This document shows positions 8,127 to 16,671 of a stretch of 64,000 nucleotides of DNA, piece after piece. Within the stretch, counting starts at the first letter, position 1; each line of letters begins with the position of its first letter. The DNA is taken from NCBI RefSeq assembly GCF_003862475.1, contig NZ_RRCO01000006.1:1-64000 (forward strand), given 5' to 3'. Under the pieces are notes generated by a model, which was given only the letters and a program-made list of their open reading frames with translations, made no database searches and was not told the DNA's origin. The translations under genes were made by a program, and so were the position numbers. Source of the stretch: Lachnoanaerobaculum gingivalis. GTDB taxonomy: Bacteria; Bacillota; Clostridia; Lachnospirales; Lachnospiraceae.

Positions 8127-8435
8127 TTAGAAATTTATTGTAACTATTTTTTCATGATTATTTTCTTCCCAGTATTGTTTGTAGAAAGATAATGCATCAT
8201 GTATTAAATGATATAACTCACTATTTCTATCCTTTAGTTTATTAATATTATTAAAATTCAAAATAATTTCTTTCTCTTGAATCCAACTCAAATCTCTCAT
8301 GCATTCGTCTAAAGCATCTAGATTTGATCCAAAATAGCTTGGAAAATTAAGTTCTTGATTTAATATATTTAAAAAATTTTGTTTTGTTTTTAATTTTAAT
8401 AAATTTATATCTATGATTTTTTTATTGGTATTCAT
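8127..8435 (-). CDS. Barstar-family ribonuclease inhibitor
   Basis: The 102-residue protein shows the barstar signature: an N-terminal strand (KKIIDINLLKLKTKQNFLNI), then LNFPSYFGSNLDALDECMRD LSW split over the inhibitory loop and helix, and the late HDALSFYKQYW helix. Barstar binds and blocks barnase-type RNases in the cytoplasm. I prefer the ATG at 8435, which has GAGAGG seven bases upstream, to one five codons earlier. No barnase-like tip survives in the window, so this is an orphan antidote in the present sequence. Confidence 0.85.
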   Translation of the reverse strand: MNTNKKIIDINLLKLKTKQNFLNILNQELNFPSYFGSNLDALDECMRDLSWIQEKEIILNFNNINKLKDRNSELYHLIHDALSFYKQYWEENNHEKIVTINF

Positions 8436-8459
8436 AATACAACCTCTCAATGCTCCCTG

Positions 8460-8909
8460 CTAAATAGGTTCAAATATTTGCAGAATTGGTACGATTTTTC
8501 CATTTTCCAAGGTAGTAGAATCCGTTATAAAGAAACATTGTGAAAAATTTTTGTCAAAAATATAAGAATACTCATAGAAACATAGAGAGTCTAAATCTTC
8601 TAAATCACTTAAAATTTGTGAGCTTGGTACTAAAAATACAGGAGTTGTTTGATCTTTATAATTATAGTGTCGAAGTATATATAGTTCATCTACAGGAAAT
8701 AAATCACATATTTTGATTGGTGTGCATAGGTTGCCTTCTCCTAGATGAAAAGGTCTTTTGAATATAAAGTAGGTTTTATCTTTTAGATTTCCATTTACCA
8801 TTATTTTCTTTTTTCTAATGTTGCCTTTAAAAAAAGTATATATTAAACGTCGTACGATTCTTTTAGATTGTTTTTCATCCAAAAAATTTTCATAACAAAA
8901 TTCTTTCAT
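8460..8909 (-). CDS. Unrecognised immunity-type protein (149 aa)
   Basis: This is a soluble protein with a basic N-terminus (KQSKRIVRRLIYTFFKGNIR KKK) and a strand-rich remainder (FVPVDELYILRHYNYKDQ-like, then TPVFLVPSSQILSDLEDLDS). The ATG has an ideal AAGGAGG, which lies within the end of the preceding Rhs tip frame (stop at 8913). So it is the natural downstream partner of the Rhs 3' end at 8913-9222. The family is not recognised. Confidence 0.65.
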   Translation of the reverse strand: MKEFCYENFLDEKQSKRIVRRLIYTFFKGNIRKKKIMVNGNLKDKTYFIFKRPFHLGEGNLCTPIKICDLFPVDELYILRHYNYKDQTTPVFLVPSSQILSDLEDLDSLCFYEYSYIFDKNFSQCFFITDSTTLENGKIVPILQIFEPI

Positions 8910-8912
8910 AAA

Positions 8913-9222
8913 TTAATCCTCCTTTCTTTCTTTCTGAAGAGCCGTTAGTGCATCTTTCCATCCTTGCATTCCTGGGCGGAGAGTCGACAGGTCAGTTGCA
9001 CATTGTACAGTCGTCTGTCCTGTGATTCGATTGAATGGATTCAATCCAAGTGGATCAATCCACATTTGAGAGTTAGAAGCAAATTGATATAGATTCTCCC
9101 CACAAAACAACCCAATCGGATCCTGATTGATAAATCTTCCGTAGTCAGGTTCATAATACCTGAAGAAGTTGTAGTGCTGCTCGTCTTACCGTCAGCATAC
9201 TGGTTTTGCAGGCGGACGTCAA
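8913..9222 (-). pseudogene. Rhs core 3' end with short toxin tip
   Basis: The frame reads [40 protein letters not shown] and GLN, i.e. the canonical core end and pretoxin junction, then a 40-residue tip remnant ([37 protein letters not shown]) that stops beside the next gene. Above about 9180 the frame is lost. The tip is too short for a complete toxin domain and is presumably truncated. Confidence 0.75.
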
Positions 9223-9226
9223 GAAA

Positions 9227-10039
9227 CTATTTGAATTTTTCTAATAATTTTTTTCTCAATTCCGCAAATTCATCCGATAGATTATTTTTAAGTTCAGTAT
9301 AAATTTCATCATCAATTTTACTTTGAGTGAATAGTGTCTTTTTAACATAAGGGATAACTTTTTTAGAATTAATTGAAATTAAAAATGCAATAATTTCATT
9401 GTAAATATAGGATTTTTTACTAAATTGGCTTAGTTTATGTATTAGTAAATTTTCAATTGATTCTGATTTATATTGTTTTTCTTTCAATCCATATAATATC
9501 CATGAGATAATTTTGTGATGTTTGCTGTTTAAATTTTTTATTAGATATTTTTTTATATAATTTCTTTTTGGGAAATATGCGGAACTAAATGCAATAGAAA
9601 TAATTATAGAATATCTATTTATATTCCAAATAGAACTAATATTATTTTCCACAGTACGAAATTCTTCTTCTCCTAGATTATATTTTCTAAATAGATGTCC
9701 TAAGGAAGATATTGCAGATGATTTTACTTTAATACTTTTGTCATTTTGAATAGAGTGAATTAATATGGAGAAAATCTCTTTCAATTCTGTGGTGCTAAGT
9801 TTTTCTTGCATTTGTCCCAAGATAAAACTTGCAATTTCTCTATGTTTACTATATCGACTTGTTAAAAGAATATTTCTGATTATATCAATAATCTCTTTAT
9901 ACTGAAAAAATTGTAGCCTTTTTGCTGCTTCATATTGAATAATAGTATTAGAATGTAGTAGTTTCTCCAATAAGTCATTGATTGATAGATCTTTACATTC
10001 TAAAAAAGCGTCAAAATTTGAAATTCTATCATTTACCAT
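9227..10039 (-). CDS. HEAT-repeat-like immunity-type protein
   Basis: This 270-residue all-helical protein has tandem HEAT-like units: NTIIQYEAAKRLQFFQYKEI, SKHREIASFILGQMQEKL, KSIKVKSSAISSLGHLFRK and HHKIISWILYGLKEKQ. HEAT and ankyrin scaffolds recur as immunity proteins in toxin cassettes. The ATG follows AGGAAAAATAAT. It ends against the Rhs remnant at 9222. It has no catalytic residues, and immunity function is inferred from context. Confidence 0.65.
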   Translation of the reverse strand: MVNDRISNFDAFLECKDLSINDLLEKLLHSNTIIQYEAAKRLQFFQYKEIIDIIRNILLTSRYSKHREIASFILGQMQEKLSTTELKEIFSILIHSIQNDKSIKVKSSAISSLGHLFRKYNLGEEEFRTVENNISSIWNINRYSIIISIAFSSAYFPKRNYIKKYLIKNLNSKHHKIISWILYGLKEKQYKSESIENLLIHKLSQFSKKSYIYNEIIAFLISINSKKVIPYVKKTLFTQSKIDDEIYTELKNNLSDEFAELRKKLLEKFK

Positions 10040-10102
10040 ATTATTTTTCCTGTTATACCTATCTTTCGAATGCCGAGAATGGCGAAATTTCCAAGCTTAT
10101 TG

Positions 10103-10894
10103 TCATGATTTATCTTTTGTCATTGAAAGCAGGAAGGGGTTTGTACTAATTAAACGTTTTACTAAATTAATTTCAGTAAAATTTAATTTCCAAATATATT
10201 TTTCATTTTGTATAGAATAACTTCCAATCCCTCTTTTAAAAAAACTTTTTAAATTAATATTTTCAGCTTGCTTATGATTTAGAATATTAAATTCGTAAAT
10301 ATCTTTAATGAACCCTTTTTCAGCTAATGAATCCTTTGTCAAAAGCATTTCATTCCATATTTTTTCTGAGAGTAATGGTATATTTCTGCTTGAAAATATT
10401 GTAGATTTAATCTGAGAGCCTTCAAGCGTTTGGCTTTCTAGTAGACTCATGCCATAACCATAATCCCAGTTATCAAGATCAATATTTTTAGTAATGAAAT
10501 CCAATAATACCTCCTTATATTCATATGGACACATAATTACAAATCTTGCTTCATATGTATTATTGTAATTTAACTCTTCCTGATTCAAAAAGGGATTATC
10601 GTATATAATTAAAACCCTATCTATTTTTTTTGTTTGTGCTTGAAAGAATGATAAATTTTGTTGTTTAATTTTATTTAAAGCATTTTCTATTGAACTAAAA
10701 TGATATTTTCCAAAATTTATATCAATATCATCTAGTCTTAAATTAAATTTATTTAGATATAATTCATTAATTAAAATTATATTCTCCTGAAACCAATTGC
10801 TTATATTTAAATAACTATGAATGTCATTTCGTACTAAAAGAGTTATGGAGAAATATTTAAAATTTTGTCTATTTGGTAGTTTTTTAAAAAACAT
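10103..10894 (-). CDS. Unrecognised immunity-type protein (263 aa)
   Basis: This is a soluble protein with a strand-rich N-terminal half (KYFSITLLVRNDIHSYLNIS; RVLIIYDNPFLNQEELNYNN) and a C-terminal ISTNPFLLSMTKDKS tail. The start has AAGAAGGAAATAAT in front, and that ribosome site is inside the last codons (RRK stop) of a toxin-tip remnant at 10904-11250. It is therefore the cognate partner of that tip. It may belong to a family of large immunity proteins paired with DNA- or tRNA-targeting tips, but I cannot name it. Confidence 0.6.
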   Translation of the reverse strand: MFFKKLPNRQNFKYFSITLLVRNDIHSYLNISNWFQENIILINELYLNKFNLRLDDIDINFGKYHFSSIENALNKIKQQNLSFFQAQTKKIDRVLIIYDNPFLNQEELNYNNTYEARFVIMCPYEYKEVLLDFITKNIDLDNWDYGYGMSLLESQTLEGSQIKSTIFSSRNIPLLSEKIWNEMLLTKDSLAEKGFIKDIYEFNILNHKQAENINLKSFFKRGIGSYSIQNEKYIWKLNFTEINLVKRLISTNPFLLSMTKDKS

Positions 10895-10903
10895 ATTATT
10901 TCC

Positions 10904-11590
10904 TTCTTAATAGTTTATGTAACCGGACTGCAAGCATAGAAACTTTTGTAGGTTTACGTTTTATTTTTCCTCTTTGGAAATTATCATTTCTTGCTTTTAA
11001 TTTGTCACATTTATCTAGTTTTTTCCTGTGTTTTGAAAATACTCATTTATTTTTTATAAACTTGATTAGCAACTTCAGTATCGACTTGATTTCCATTTGC
11101 TGCCATCATTACTGTATCAAGAGCTTTTTTCCCTTTTTTCATAAATAATACCTATACCTAAAGTTACAAGCTCAGCTTTACCTAACGCAATCAATTCAGG
11201 AGCAATAAGAGGTATTGCAAAAACTGCTAAGCCTTTAGGGTCGATCTATCTTTGTACGTTCAGTGCAAACTGATATAAATTCTCCCCACCCAACAACCCA
11301 ATAGGTTCTTGATTCACAAACCGATCCGCATCAGGCTCGTAATACCTAAAGAAGTTATAGTGTAGTCCCGTTTCACGGTCGGCGTACTGGTTTTGCAGGC
11401 GGAAGAGTTGGTGAGCAGTTTCCGTTATGTTGGTTTCACTCTTCAGTTTGCCCCAACCGTAATAATCCCCGAACCAAAACAGGTTGCCGTCCTTATCTGG
11501 CATCTCTCTTGGGATACCGATTTGGTCGCAGTGGAGTAGTGGGGTTGTTGGCTGCTTTCGTTGATGTGGTTCGATAGGCAAAACCACGTA
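10904..11590 (-). pseudogene. Rhs core 3' end and toxin tip with nonsense mutation
   Basis: The core reads [85 protein letters not shown] then stands where the conserved Trp of WIDPKGLA should be, one base from TGG. The frame continues IDPKGLAVFAIPLIAPELIA, then further breaks, and ends with a basic DKCDKLKARNDNFQRGKIKR type tail that stops right before the 263-residue gene. The toxin is clearly dead, but its core-tip-immunity order is preserved. Confidence 0.8.
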
Positions 11591-11698
11591 CGTGCGCTTA
11601 CATCGGAGTTGGAAGTACCATTAGAGGTACAGTTTGCTTGTGGCTTGTGATTACCAGCTAGTAATAGGTCTATGCAAATTTGCCCAAAAGTTTAATAA

Positions 11699-12502
11699 TT
11701 ATTCTTCAAAAAAACGAAATTCAGACAGATCCTTTTCCACAACTAGACCTAATTCTTTAAAAAGATATTTAGATTTCGTTCTCTCAATAACATCATATTG
11801 ACTTAATAGCTCAGCAAGCCCTTTTTTTGATGATATCTCAATTTCATTATAGTATATTGAAAGCCTTACTGCTTTATCATGAAAAATTGATACCTCAGTT
11901 AACTTTTCATTATCAAACCTCAGTACAAAATTATTTATCTCTATGATATTTTTTGCTTTTGAAATAACATTTTCTGATATATCATATTTTTTAATAATAT
12001 CTGTTAGAGAACAATTAAATTCAAAATCACCTATAGCCTTATAAGGAACAAATATTAATTTATCATAAACTGGGGTTGAATCTTTAAGTTTACTTTTTTG
12101 AAAGTCTGAGTACTTCTTACTTGTATTTTCATATAGGTCTCTTATACTTTCATCGTAAATTAATACCTGCAAAAATACTTTATCCTTAGAGTCAACATAC
12201 AAAAGTAAATTATATTGTGGAAAAACATAAAAATAATTTTCTTCATCAGAAATTTCTATTAAAGGATCCTCTTCTTCTAAAAATTTTTCTAAATTGAAGA
12301 AGTTAATAATTTTTCCATCTAAACTGAATTCATTGCAACTTCCAGAGGATGATACAGTAATTAATTGAGAATCAGATTGTATCTTATGCTTTCTATCAAA
12401 CTCTAATGAATAACTAGGATCATTTAAAGTAACATCATCAAAATCAGCCTTTTTTTGACCTAATACAATTCCATTTAACGAATTATTTGATATTTTCAAC
12501 AT
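11699..12502 (-). CDS. Unrecognised immunity-type protein (267 aa)
   Basis: This acidic, strand-rich soluble protein has a possible internal repetition: YSLEFDRKHKIQSDSQLITV and FVLRFDNEKLTEVSIFHDKA both follow a short helix. It starts MLKISNNSLNGIVLG behind AGGAAAGGATATATATT. The leader and first codons recur as a broken copy at 3590-3690, so this gene's 5' end is a recombination hot spot in the array. No signal peptide or membrane segment is present. The family is not recognised. Confidence 0.6.
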   Translation of the reverse strand: MLKISNNSLNGIVLGQKKADFDDVTLNDPSYSLEFDRKHKIQSDSQLITVSSSGSCNEFSLDGKIINFFNLEKFLEEEDPLIEISDEENYFYVFPQYNLLLYVDSKDKVFLQVLIYDESIRDLYENTSKKYSDFQKSKLKDSTPVYDKLIFVPYKAIGDFEFNCSLTDIIKKYDISENVISKAKNIIEINNFVLRFDNEKLTEVSIFHDKAVRLSIYYNEIEISSKKGLAELLSQYDVIERTKSKYLFKELGLVVEKDLSEFRFFEE

Positions 12503-12618
12503 AATATATATCCTTTCCTGTATTTGTCTATGTCAATTAGCTTCTCAGCCATCAGGAAAAACGACCTCTAGATAGAATGTCATTGCTAATGGTAATGAGA
12601 TTGTTAAAGAACAAATAG

Positions 12619-12735
12619 TTCAGACGACCTCAAAAAAGATATTAAGATGGTCTGGAAACAAAAACCGTGTGCGTGCTTTGACGTTCGCACCTTACTTGTG
12701 AATTTAAAAATTTATGCAAGCTACAGCTGGCTAGG
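12619..12735 (-). repeat. Module-boundary repeat with exact DUS
   Basis: TTCAGACGACCT at 12619-12630 is an exact reverse-strand DUS. A degenerate inverted partner (ATGGTCTGGAAAC) follows at about 12645, then AAAACCGTGTGCGTGC and a decayed copy of the boundary block up to the stop of the Imm22-like gene. Confidence 0.7.
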
Positions 12736-12743
12736 CAACCAAT

Positions 12744-13148
12744 TTAACGAAACTTTTTTCTAGGATCTTTAAACGTTCCTATAAATTTTAAGTCATTATA
12801 AAGTTTTTCTGAATCATCGGGTTTAAAAGTAGCGTTTGCATAATAATACAAAGAATTCCCTTCATTCACCCCTTTTTCTTTAGATGCTCTTATAATTTCT
12901 TCTGTGGCTTTTTTCGAATGCGTACCAATTTCTTCAGCTAAAATTTCAATTGGAACAATCTCTCCGTTTTTGGTACGAAAAGCTACAAAAAAGTCTGAAT
13001 CAATAAATGAAACCCCAAAATCTGCAAATGCTGGACATTGAGAATCTGAATCTTCCATTCCTTCAGTGTATTTATTAAATTCATCTAACGTCTTATTTGA
13101 TGTTCCTATCCATACAGAAATCATATTTTTTGTATCTGAATCAAGCAT
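12744..13148 (-). CDS. Imm22-like immunity protein
   Basis: The 134-residue protein begins with NMISVWIGTSNKTLDEFNKY and continues with FADFGVSFIDSDFFVAFRTK, the WIG/DFG/DxDF pattern typical of the Imm22 family of polymorphic-toxin immunity proteins. A final YYYANATFKPDDSEKLYNDL segment completes the domain. The start has GAGAAAGGACGATTAAA. It sits between two module-boundary repeats with no toxin attached, so it is an orphan immunity module. Confidence 0.65.
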   Translation of the reverse strand: MLDSDTKNMISVWIGTSNKTLDEFNKYTEGMEDSDSQCPAFADFGVSFIDSDFFVAFRTKNGEIVPIEILAEEIGTHSKKATEEIIRASKEKGVNEGNSLYYYANATFKPDDSEKLYNDLKFIGTFKDPRKKFR

Positions 13149-13203
13149 TTTAATCGTCCTTTCTCAATTATTGAAAATTTAATTTAAAATTTATTTCATT
13201 ACA

Positions 13204-13275
13204 GAGGTCGTCTGAAAACAGAAACCGCGTGCCGCTTTATGTCAGGATTTGAGGTTTCATGCGAGCTACGGCTTG
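13204..13275 (-). repeat. Module-boundary repeat with exact DUS
   Basis: Contains AGGTCGTCTGAA at 13205-13216, then AACCGCGTGCCGC, ATGTCAGGATTTGAGG and TTTCATGCGAGCTACGGC. It abuts the stop of the 13276-13701 gene. The same block recurs beside other immunity stops in the island. Confidence 0.8.
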
Positions 13276-13701
13276 CTATTCATCATATATTTCCAAGTTT
13301 TCTAATTCACCTTCATAAGTTATTTGAGCAGATATTTCCATATCAGGAAGAAACGAACCAGAATAGTATATAAATAATAAATCATCAAAATATGCTGTAA
13401 TATTGACAATTTTTAAATCATTTGCTAATTCTTTATTATCTAATTCTGTTGGTTCATAATCACTTTGCTCATAACAAGCTTGATTAATCTCTATTGAAAT
13501 GTCTCTTATTAAATCATCAATGTTTATTCGTTTAAAAAAGCTCTCTACCCTATCAAGAATTGGATAAATTTGGCTTTCTCTTTGTATATCTCCTGATTCA
13601 TCATCAATAAAAATGGGTATATCATACGGTTGCATATCACTAGGCGATAAAGATATTAAAGCAGTAGCTTTACCGTCATTAATTTTTAAATTTTTAATCA
13701 T
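13276..13701 (-). CDS. Unrecognised immunity-type protein (141 aa)
   Basis: This is a very acidic protein with a strand-helix-strand layout (DGKATALISLSPSDMQPYDI; DRVESFFKRINIDDLIRDIS; NITAYFDDLLFIYYSGSFLP). The late DLLFIYYSGSFLPDMEIS resembles small cytoplasmic immunity domains. The start has TAGGAAGGATTTAATCC. The TAG stop is directly followed by the boundary block, so the gene is a complete displaced cassette with no toxin left. Confidence 0.6.
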   Translation of the reverse strand: MIKNLKINDGKATALISLSPSDMQPYDIPIFIDDESGDIQRESQIYPILDRVESFFKRINIDDLIRDISIEINQACYEQSDYEPTELDNKELANDLKIVNITAYFDDLLFIYYSGSFLPDMEISAQITYEGELENLEIYDE

Positions 13702-13800
13702 GGATTAAATCCTTCCTAGGGTTGAAATTTAGAAACTACTTACGTGCCTCCAAACGTACTCTTTGTTGTGATCTAGGGTTTCATAAGGGCTACAACTTAC

Positions 13801-14300
13801 TCATTCATCTTCATAAGCATCACCATAGCTTTGAAAAGAGGAATCTAACCAAAACCATTCTTTTTCATTGGAAACCAATTTCTCCAGTAGTTCTGTAAAT
13901 GACTTAGCAATAACGGGAGACTCATCAGGTGTAGCATGAGTTTCTATAAAACTATCATAACAAAAACCAAATCTTTTTTTGTTTAAGTCTATACTGATAA
14001 ATTGACTAAGCTCTTGAGAAGATGCAATCATGAACCAATCATTACTGATATCATCTGTCAACTCCTCCCAAATAACATCATTAACTGGATATAGAATTTG
14101 GTTTGTTGGTTGCAATTCTGAAAGTGAACTAATTCTTATCTCACAAGAAGTATCAATATTGAGAATAGCATATTCATAATTTTCATAAAAGAATTCTAAA
14201 TCTTTTGGCAAAGGAAAAGTAAATTCTGGTTTTGATACTGCTTTCAAAAATTGATGGCTACTTTTTTTTCTAATTTTTCAATTAATTCTTTGATTTTCAT
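13801..14300 (-). pseudogene. SUKH (SMI1/KNR4) immunity gene, frameshifted in an A8 tract
   Basis: The main frame (from about 14247) gives PLPKDLEFFYENYE, ISSLSELQPTN, then the SUKH core WFMIASSQELSQFISIDLNK and PVIAKSFTELLEKLV. The natural start, MKIKELIEKLEKK at 14300, is in another frame and stops at once. One extra A in the eight-A run at 14262-14269 joins the two into a normal SUKH N-terminus. The start overlaps the end of the upstream gene by 23 bases. The gene is either broken or switched by the tract. Translation from TTG at 14247 would lack the first helix. Confidence 0.7.
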
Positions 14301-14508
14301 AATTATCAGAATAAATTTCTACCTTTTTGAAGCCACCTATTCCTGAATATTGCTGGCTGTTTATTTCATAATAATAGTATTCTAAGTCATCAACTTCTCT
14401 TTGCAAGATTAAGTAATTATCAGGATTAGGGTTTTTACTATCTGCAAATGCAATGGTAAGAATACCATCTTCTATCTTATAATATGTGTTTTTTGAAATA
14501 ATTTCCAT
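14278..14508 (-). CDS. Unrecognised immunity-type protein (76 aa)
   Basis: This small strand-rich acidic protein (TYYKIEDGILTIAFADSKN; DDLEYYYYEINSQQYSGIGG) resembles the compact beta domains of nuclease immunity proteins. I take the ATG at 14508, with AAGG eight bases upstream. The 15 codons further 5' are leftover toxin-tip sequence in the same frame, fused directly to the Rhs end at 14541. It overlaps the start of the SUKH gene. Confidence 0.55.
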   Translation of the reverse strand: MEIISKNTYYKIEDGILTIAFADSKNPNPDNYLILQREVDDLEYYYYEINSQQYSGIGGFKKVEIYSDNYENQRIN

Positions 14509-14540
14509 AAATAATTCCTTATCACATTGTTTCTTAACAT

Positions 14541-14726
14541 TTTCCAGAACCAAATTTTGCTAATCCCCAAGGATCAAGCCACATAGCCGAATTCGGCGCA
14601 AACTGATATAGATTCTCTCCACTCAGCAACCCAATCGGATTCTGATTAACAAACTGACCTGCATCAGGCTCGTAATACCTGAAGAAGTTGTAATGCAACC
14701 CTGTTTCTTCTTCGAGGTCGTCTGAA
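14541..14726 (-). pseudogene. Rhs core 3' end with DUS
   Basis: The frame is [55 protein letters not shown], then a stop. This is core end plus pretoxin junction with the tip removed. An exact AGGTCGTCTGAA lies at 14715-14726, directly at the 5' breakpoint of the core fragment. That suggests the fragment's edge is a recombination or uptake junction. Confidence 0.8.
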
Positions 14727-14798
14727 AATTGATTTCAGATACTCTTGATATTTTGGGGGACACGACCTAACCTATGACTACTGTTTGTTAAGAGGAAT

Positions 14799-15116
14799 TT
14801 ATTGTCCTTGACCAAGAATTCCTTCTCCAATTATTGAATCTAACTCTATCCATGCATCTTCAAGTTGATTAACAATAGAAGATTCATTTTTATTTGGATC
14901 GTCTTTTAAATTGAGATACCAAATATGTGTTAATTTCGGTATTTCATATAAAAGAGATGCTAGTCTTTTTTCAATTAGATTATGATTATGAGTATAATGC
15001 TTTATTTCATTTAAAATTTCTAATAATTCTTGATAGTCCTTTACATCGAATTCAAGATCCATTCTGACCTTATAAATAAAACGATTATTTTCAAGTTTTT
15101 CTAATAATTCTTTCAT
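14799..15116 (-). CDS. Unrecognised immunity-type protein (105 aa)
   Basis: This mostly helical small protein (MKELLEKLENNRFIYKVRMD; YQELLEILNEIKHYTHNHNL) ends GEGILGQGQ. The ATG at 15116 has AAAGGTGG five bases upstream and is preferred over one three codons earlier. There is no signal peptide. Between Rhs fragments, its size and acidity fit an immunity gene, but the family is not recognised. Confidence 0.55.
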   Translation of the reverse strand: MKELLEKLENNRFIYKVRMDLEFDVKDYQELLEILNEIKHYTHNHNLIEKRLASLLYEIPKLTHIWYLNLKDDPNKNESSIVNQLEDAWIELDSIIGEGILGQGQ

Positions 15117-15187
15117 GGTAACCACCTTTAAGTTATATAAAGCAAAGGATTGCTTCTGCTGGAATAGTTTATTTATTTTTAAAATAG

Positions 15188-15664
15188 TTAAGCGTTCACT
15201 CCAATAGAAATAGATAACACATCTTCCTCATTGTCAAGTAGAGATATATCGATAACTTTATCTATTTTATTACTAAATAATTTTAAACAATAAAAATTAG
15301 GTTTGTTTATTAATTCTAGCCAATTGCTAATATTTTTTATTTTGATAATGAACAAGGGGAATACTTCGATTGGTATTTCAGCCGAATCATTTATTCCTCC
15401 ATAAAAGTATACATAAGCAATATCATTTTCCTCTGGTGTAAAAAAATTTAATATTTCATTTTTTATCGATAAACTAAAATTTTCTTTTAATAATTCTATA
15501 TTTCTATAGGAGGTAAAAGTACGATTTATTATTTCATATGAGAGTGGATATGGAATAATTTTTTCAGAATCTGAAATTAAATTATTTAAAAAATGAAATT
15601 CTTTCATTTTTTTTATTAAATTATTCTGTTTTAAAGTAAAGATTTTATCTTCTAAAGTTGTCAT
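15188..15664 (-). CDS. Unrecognised immunity-type protein (158 aa)
   Basis: This soluble protein has an N-terminal helical segment (KQNNLIKKMKEFHFLNNLIS) and a central strand region YVYFYGGINDSAEIPIEVFP LFIIKIKN, ending in SISIGVNA. The start follows AGGAAATAGGATC. The decayed Rhs fragment at 15756-16069 lies on its 5' side. I do not recognise the family, and the immunity role is contextual. Confidence 0.55.
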   Translation of the reverse strand: MTTLEDKIFTLKQNNLIKKMKEFHFLNNLISDSEKIIPYPLSYEIINRTFTSYRNIELLKENFSLSIKNEILNFFTPEENDIAYVYFYGGINDSAEIPIEVFPLFIIKIKNISNWLELINKPNFYCLKLFSNKIDKVIDISLLDNEEDVLSISIGVNA

Positions 15665-15755
15665 GATCCTATTTCCTATGTTGTACGGTTACATTATCTT
15701 TGTAGTACTTCCAAGAAAATGTACCCTTCCCATTATTTCTTTTTTGACTAAGATT

Positions 15756-16069
15756 TTATTCCATTTTGGCAGTAGCTACATACCAGTACGGACAAGGATG
15801 TTTTCCAATCGGAAGGGTGGGTGAGCCGTTCCTGTTATGTTCGTCTCGCTCTTCAGTTTGCCCTAGCCTTACTAATCCCCAAACTAGTTTGCCTTCATCA
15901 TCGGTCATCTCTCTTGGGATGCCGATTTGGTTGCAGTAGAAGTAGTGGGCTTGTTGGCCGATTTCTCCATCTTCGTTGATAGGGTTTCGATAGGCGAAAC
16001 CGCGTACGTGCGTACCGCGCACACCCTACGTCAGAACTAGCGGTTTTGTGTAGGCTACAGCTTGCTAGT
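15756..16069 (-). pseudogene. Rhs core fragment with boundary repeat
   Basis: The frame reads [40 protein letters not shown], then loses register (GLVRLGQTEERDEHNRNGSP is out-of-frame [11 protein letters not shown]). The 5' edge (15994-16069) is the recurrent boundary block ACCGCGTACGTGCGTACCGC through GGCTACAGCTTGCTA, next to the stop of the 199-residue gene. No pretoxin or tip remains. Confidence 0.75.
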
Positions 16070-16071
16070 TT

Positions 16072-16671
16072 TTAACTATATTTCAACAATTTTTCTTCAT
16101 GTAATGCTTGGATTTGTTTCAAAATAATTTCGTTCATTTGTTTTTCTAATAAATCATTAGTAGAGTTGCAGATAATTTTAACAACAGAAGCAGAAGATAA
16201 TAGTCCTAACCTCATAAAGTATTCAAGTTCAAGATCATCATCTTCAATTGCTTCCTTCACATTTTCCATTCCTTCTTCAACAAAATATAGTGATAGGTGT
16301 CGTGCAAAATAATTATCTAATCCTTCTTGAGCACCTTTTTGGCTTTTATACTCGGTTACAGACTTTAGTAATTCAAAAGATTGCTTTTTCTGATCGCTAG
16401 AAATAATAGGAGACTCATTCAAAAGACCAATTATATATTCTACATCTCCCCATATTTCAAAATCCTCTTCAAATCTCACTTGCAAAATAGCAGGAATAAT
16501 AATTTTGAAAGGTTCATATATTTTATTGACACATAAACTACTAATTAAGTCGGTAAGCGCTTCTCTACTCTTGGAATTATTAAAAGAAAATTTCTTTTGA
16601 AGAATAGCAATCTTCTTTTTCTGATTTTTTGTAACACAAAATTCTGCAATTTTATTAAAGTCTATATTCAT
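16072..16671 (-). CDS. Unrecognised helical immunity-type protein (199 aa)
   Basis: An almost entirely helical soluble protein (KIAEFCVTKNQKKKIAILQK; NVKEAIEDDDLELEYFMRLG; LLEKQMNEIILKQIQALHEE), possibly a HEAT-like scaffold. The ATG has AAGGAGACC upstream, inside the last codons of the Rhs fragment 16668-17042. The four-base overlap with that frame indicates the usual toxin-to-immunity coupling. No catalytic motif is present. Confidence 0.6.
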   Translation of the reverse strand: MNIDFNKIAEFCVTKNQKKKIAILQKKFSFNNSKSREALTDLISSLCVNKIYEPFKIIIPAILQVRFEEDFEIWGDVEYIIGLLNESPIISSDQKKQSFELLKSVTEYKSQKGAQEGLDNYFARHLSLYFVEEGMENVKEAIEDDDLELEYFMRLGLLSSASVVKIICNSTNDLLEKQMNEIILKQIQALHEEKLLKYS

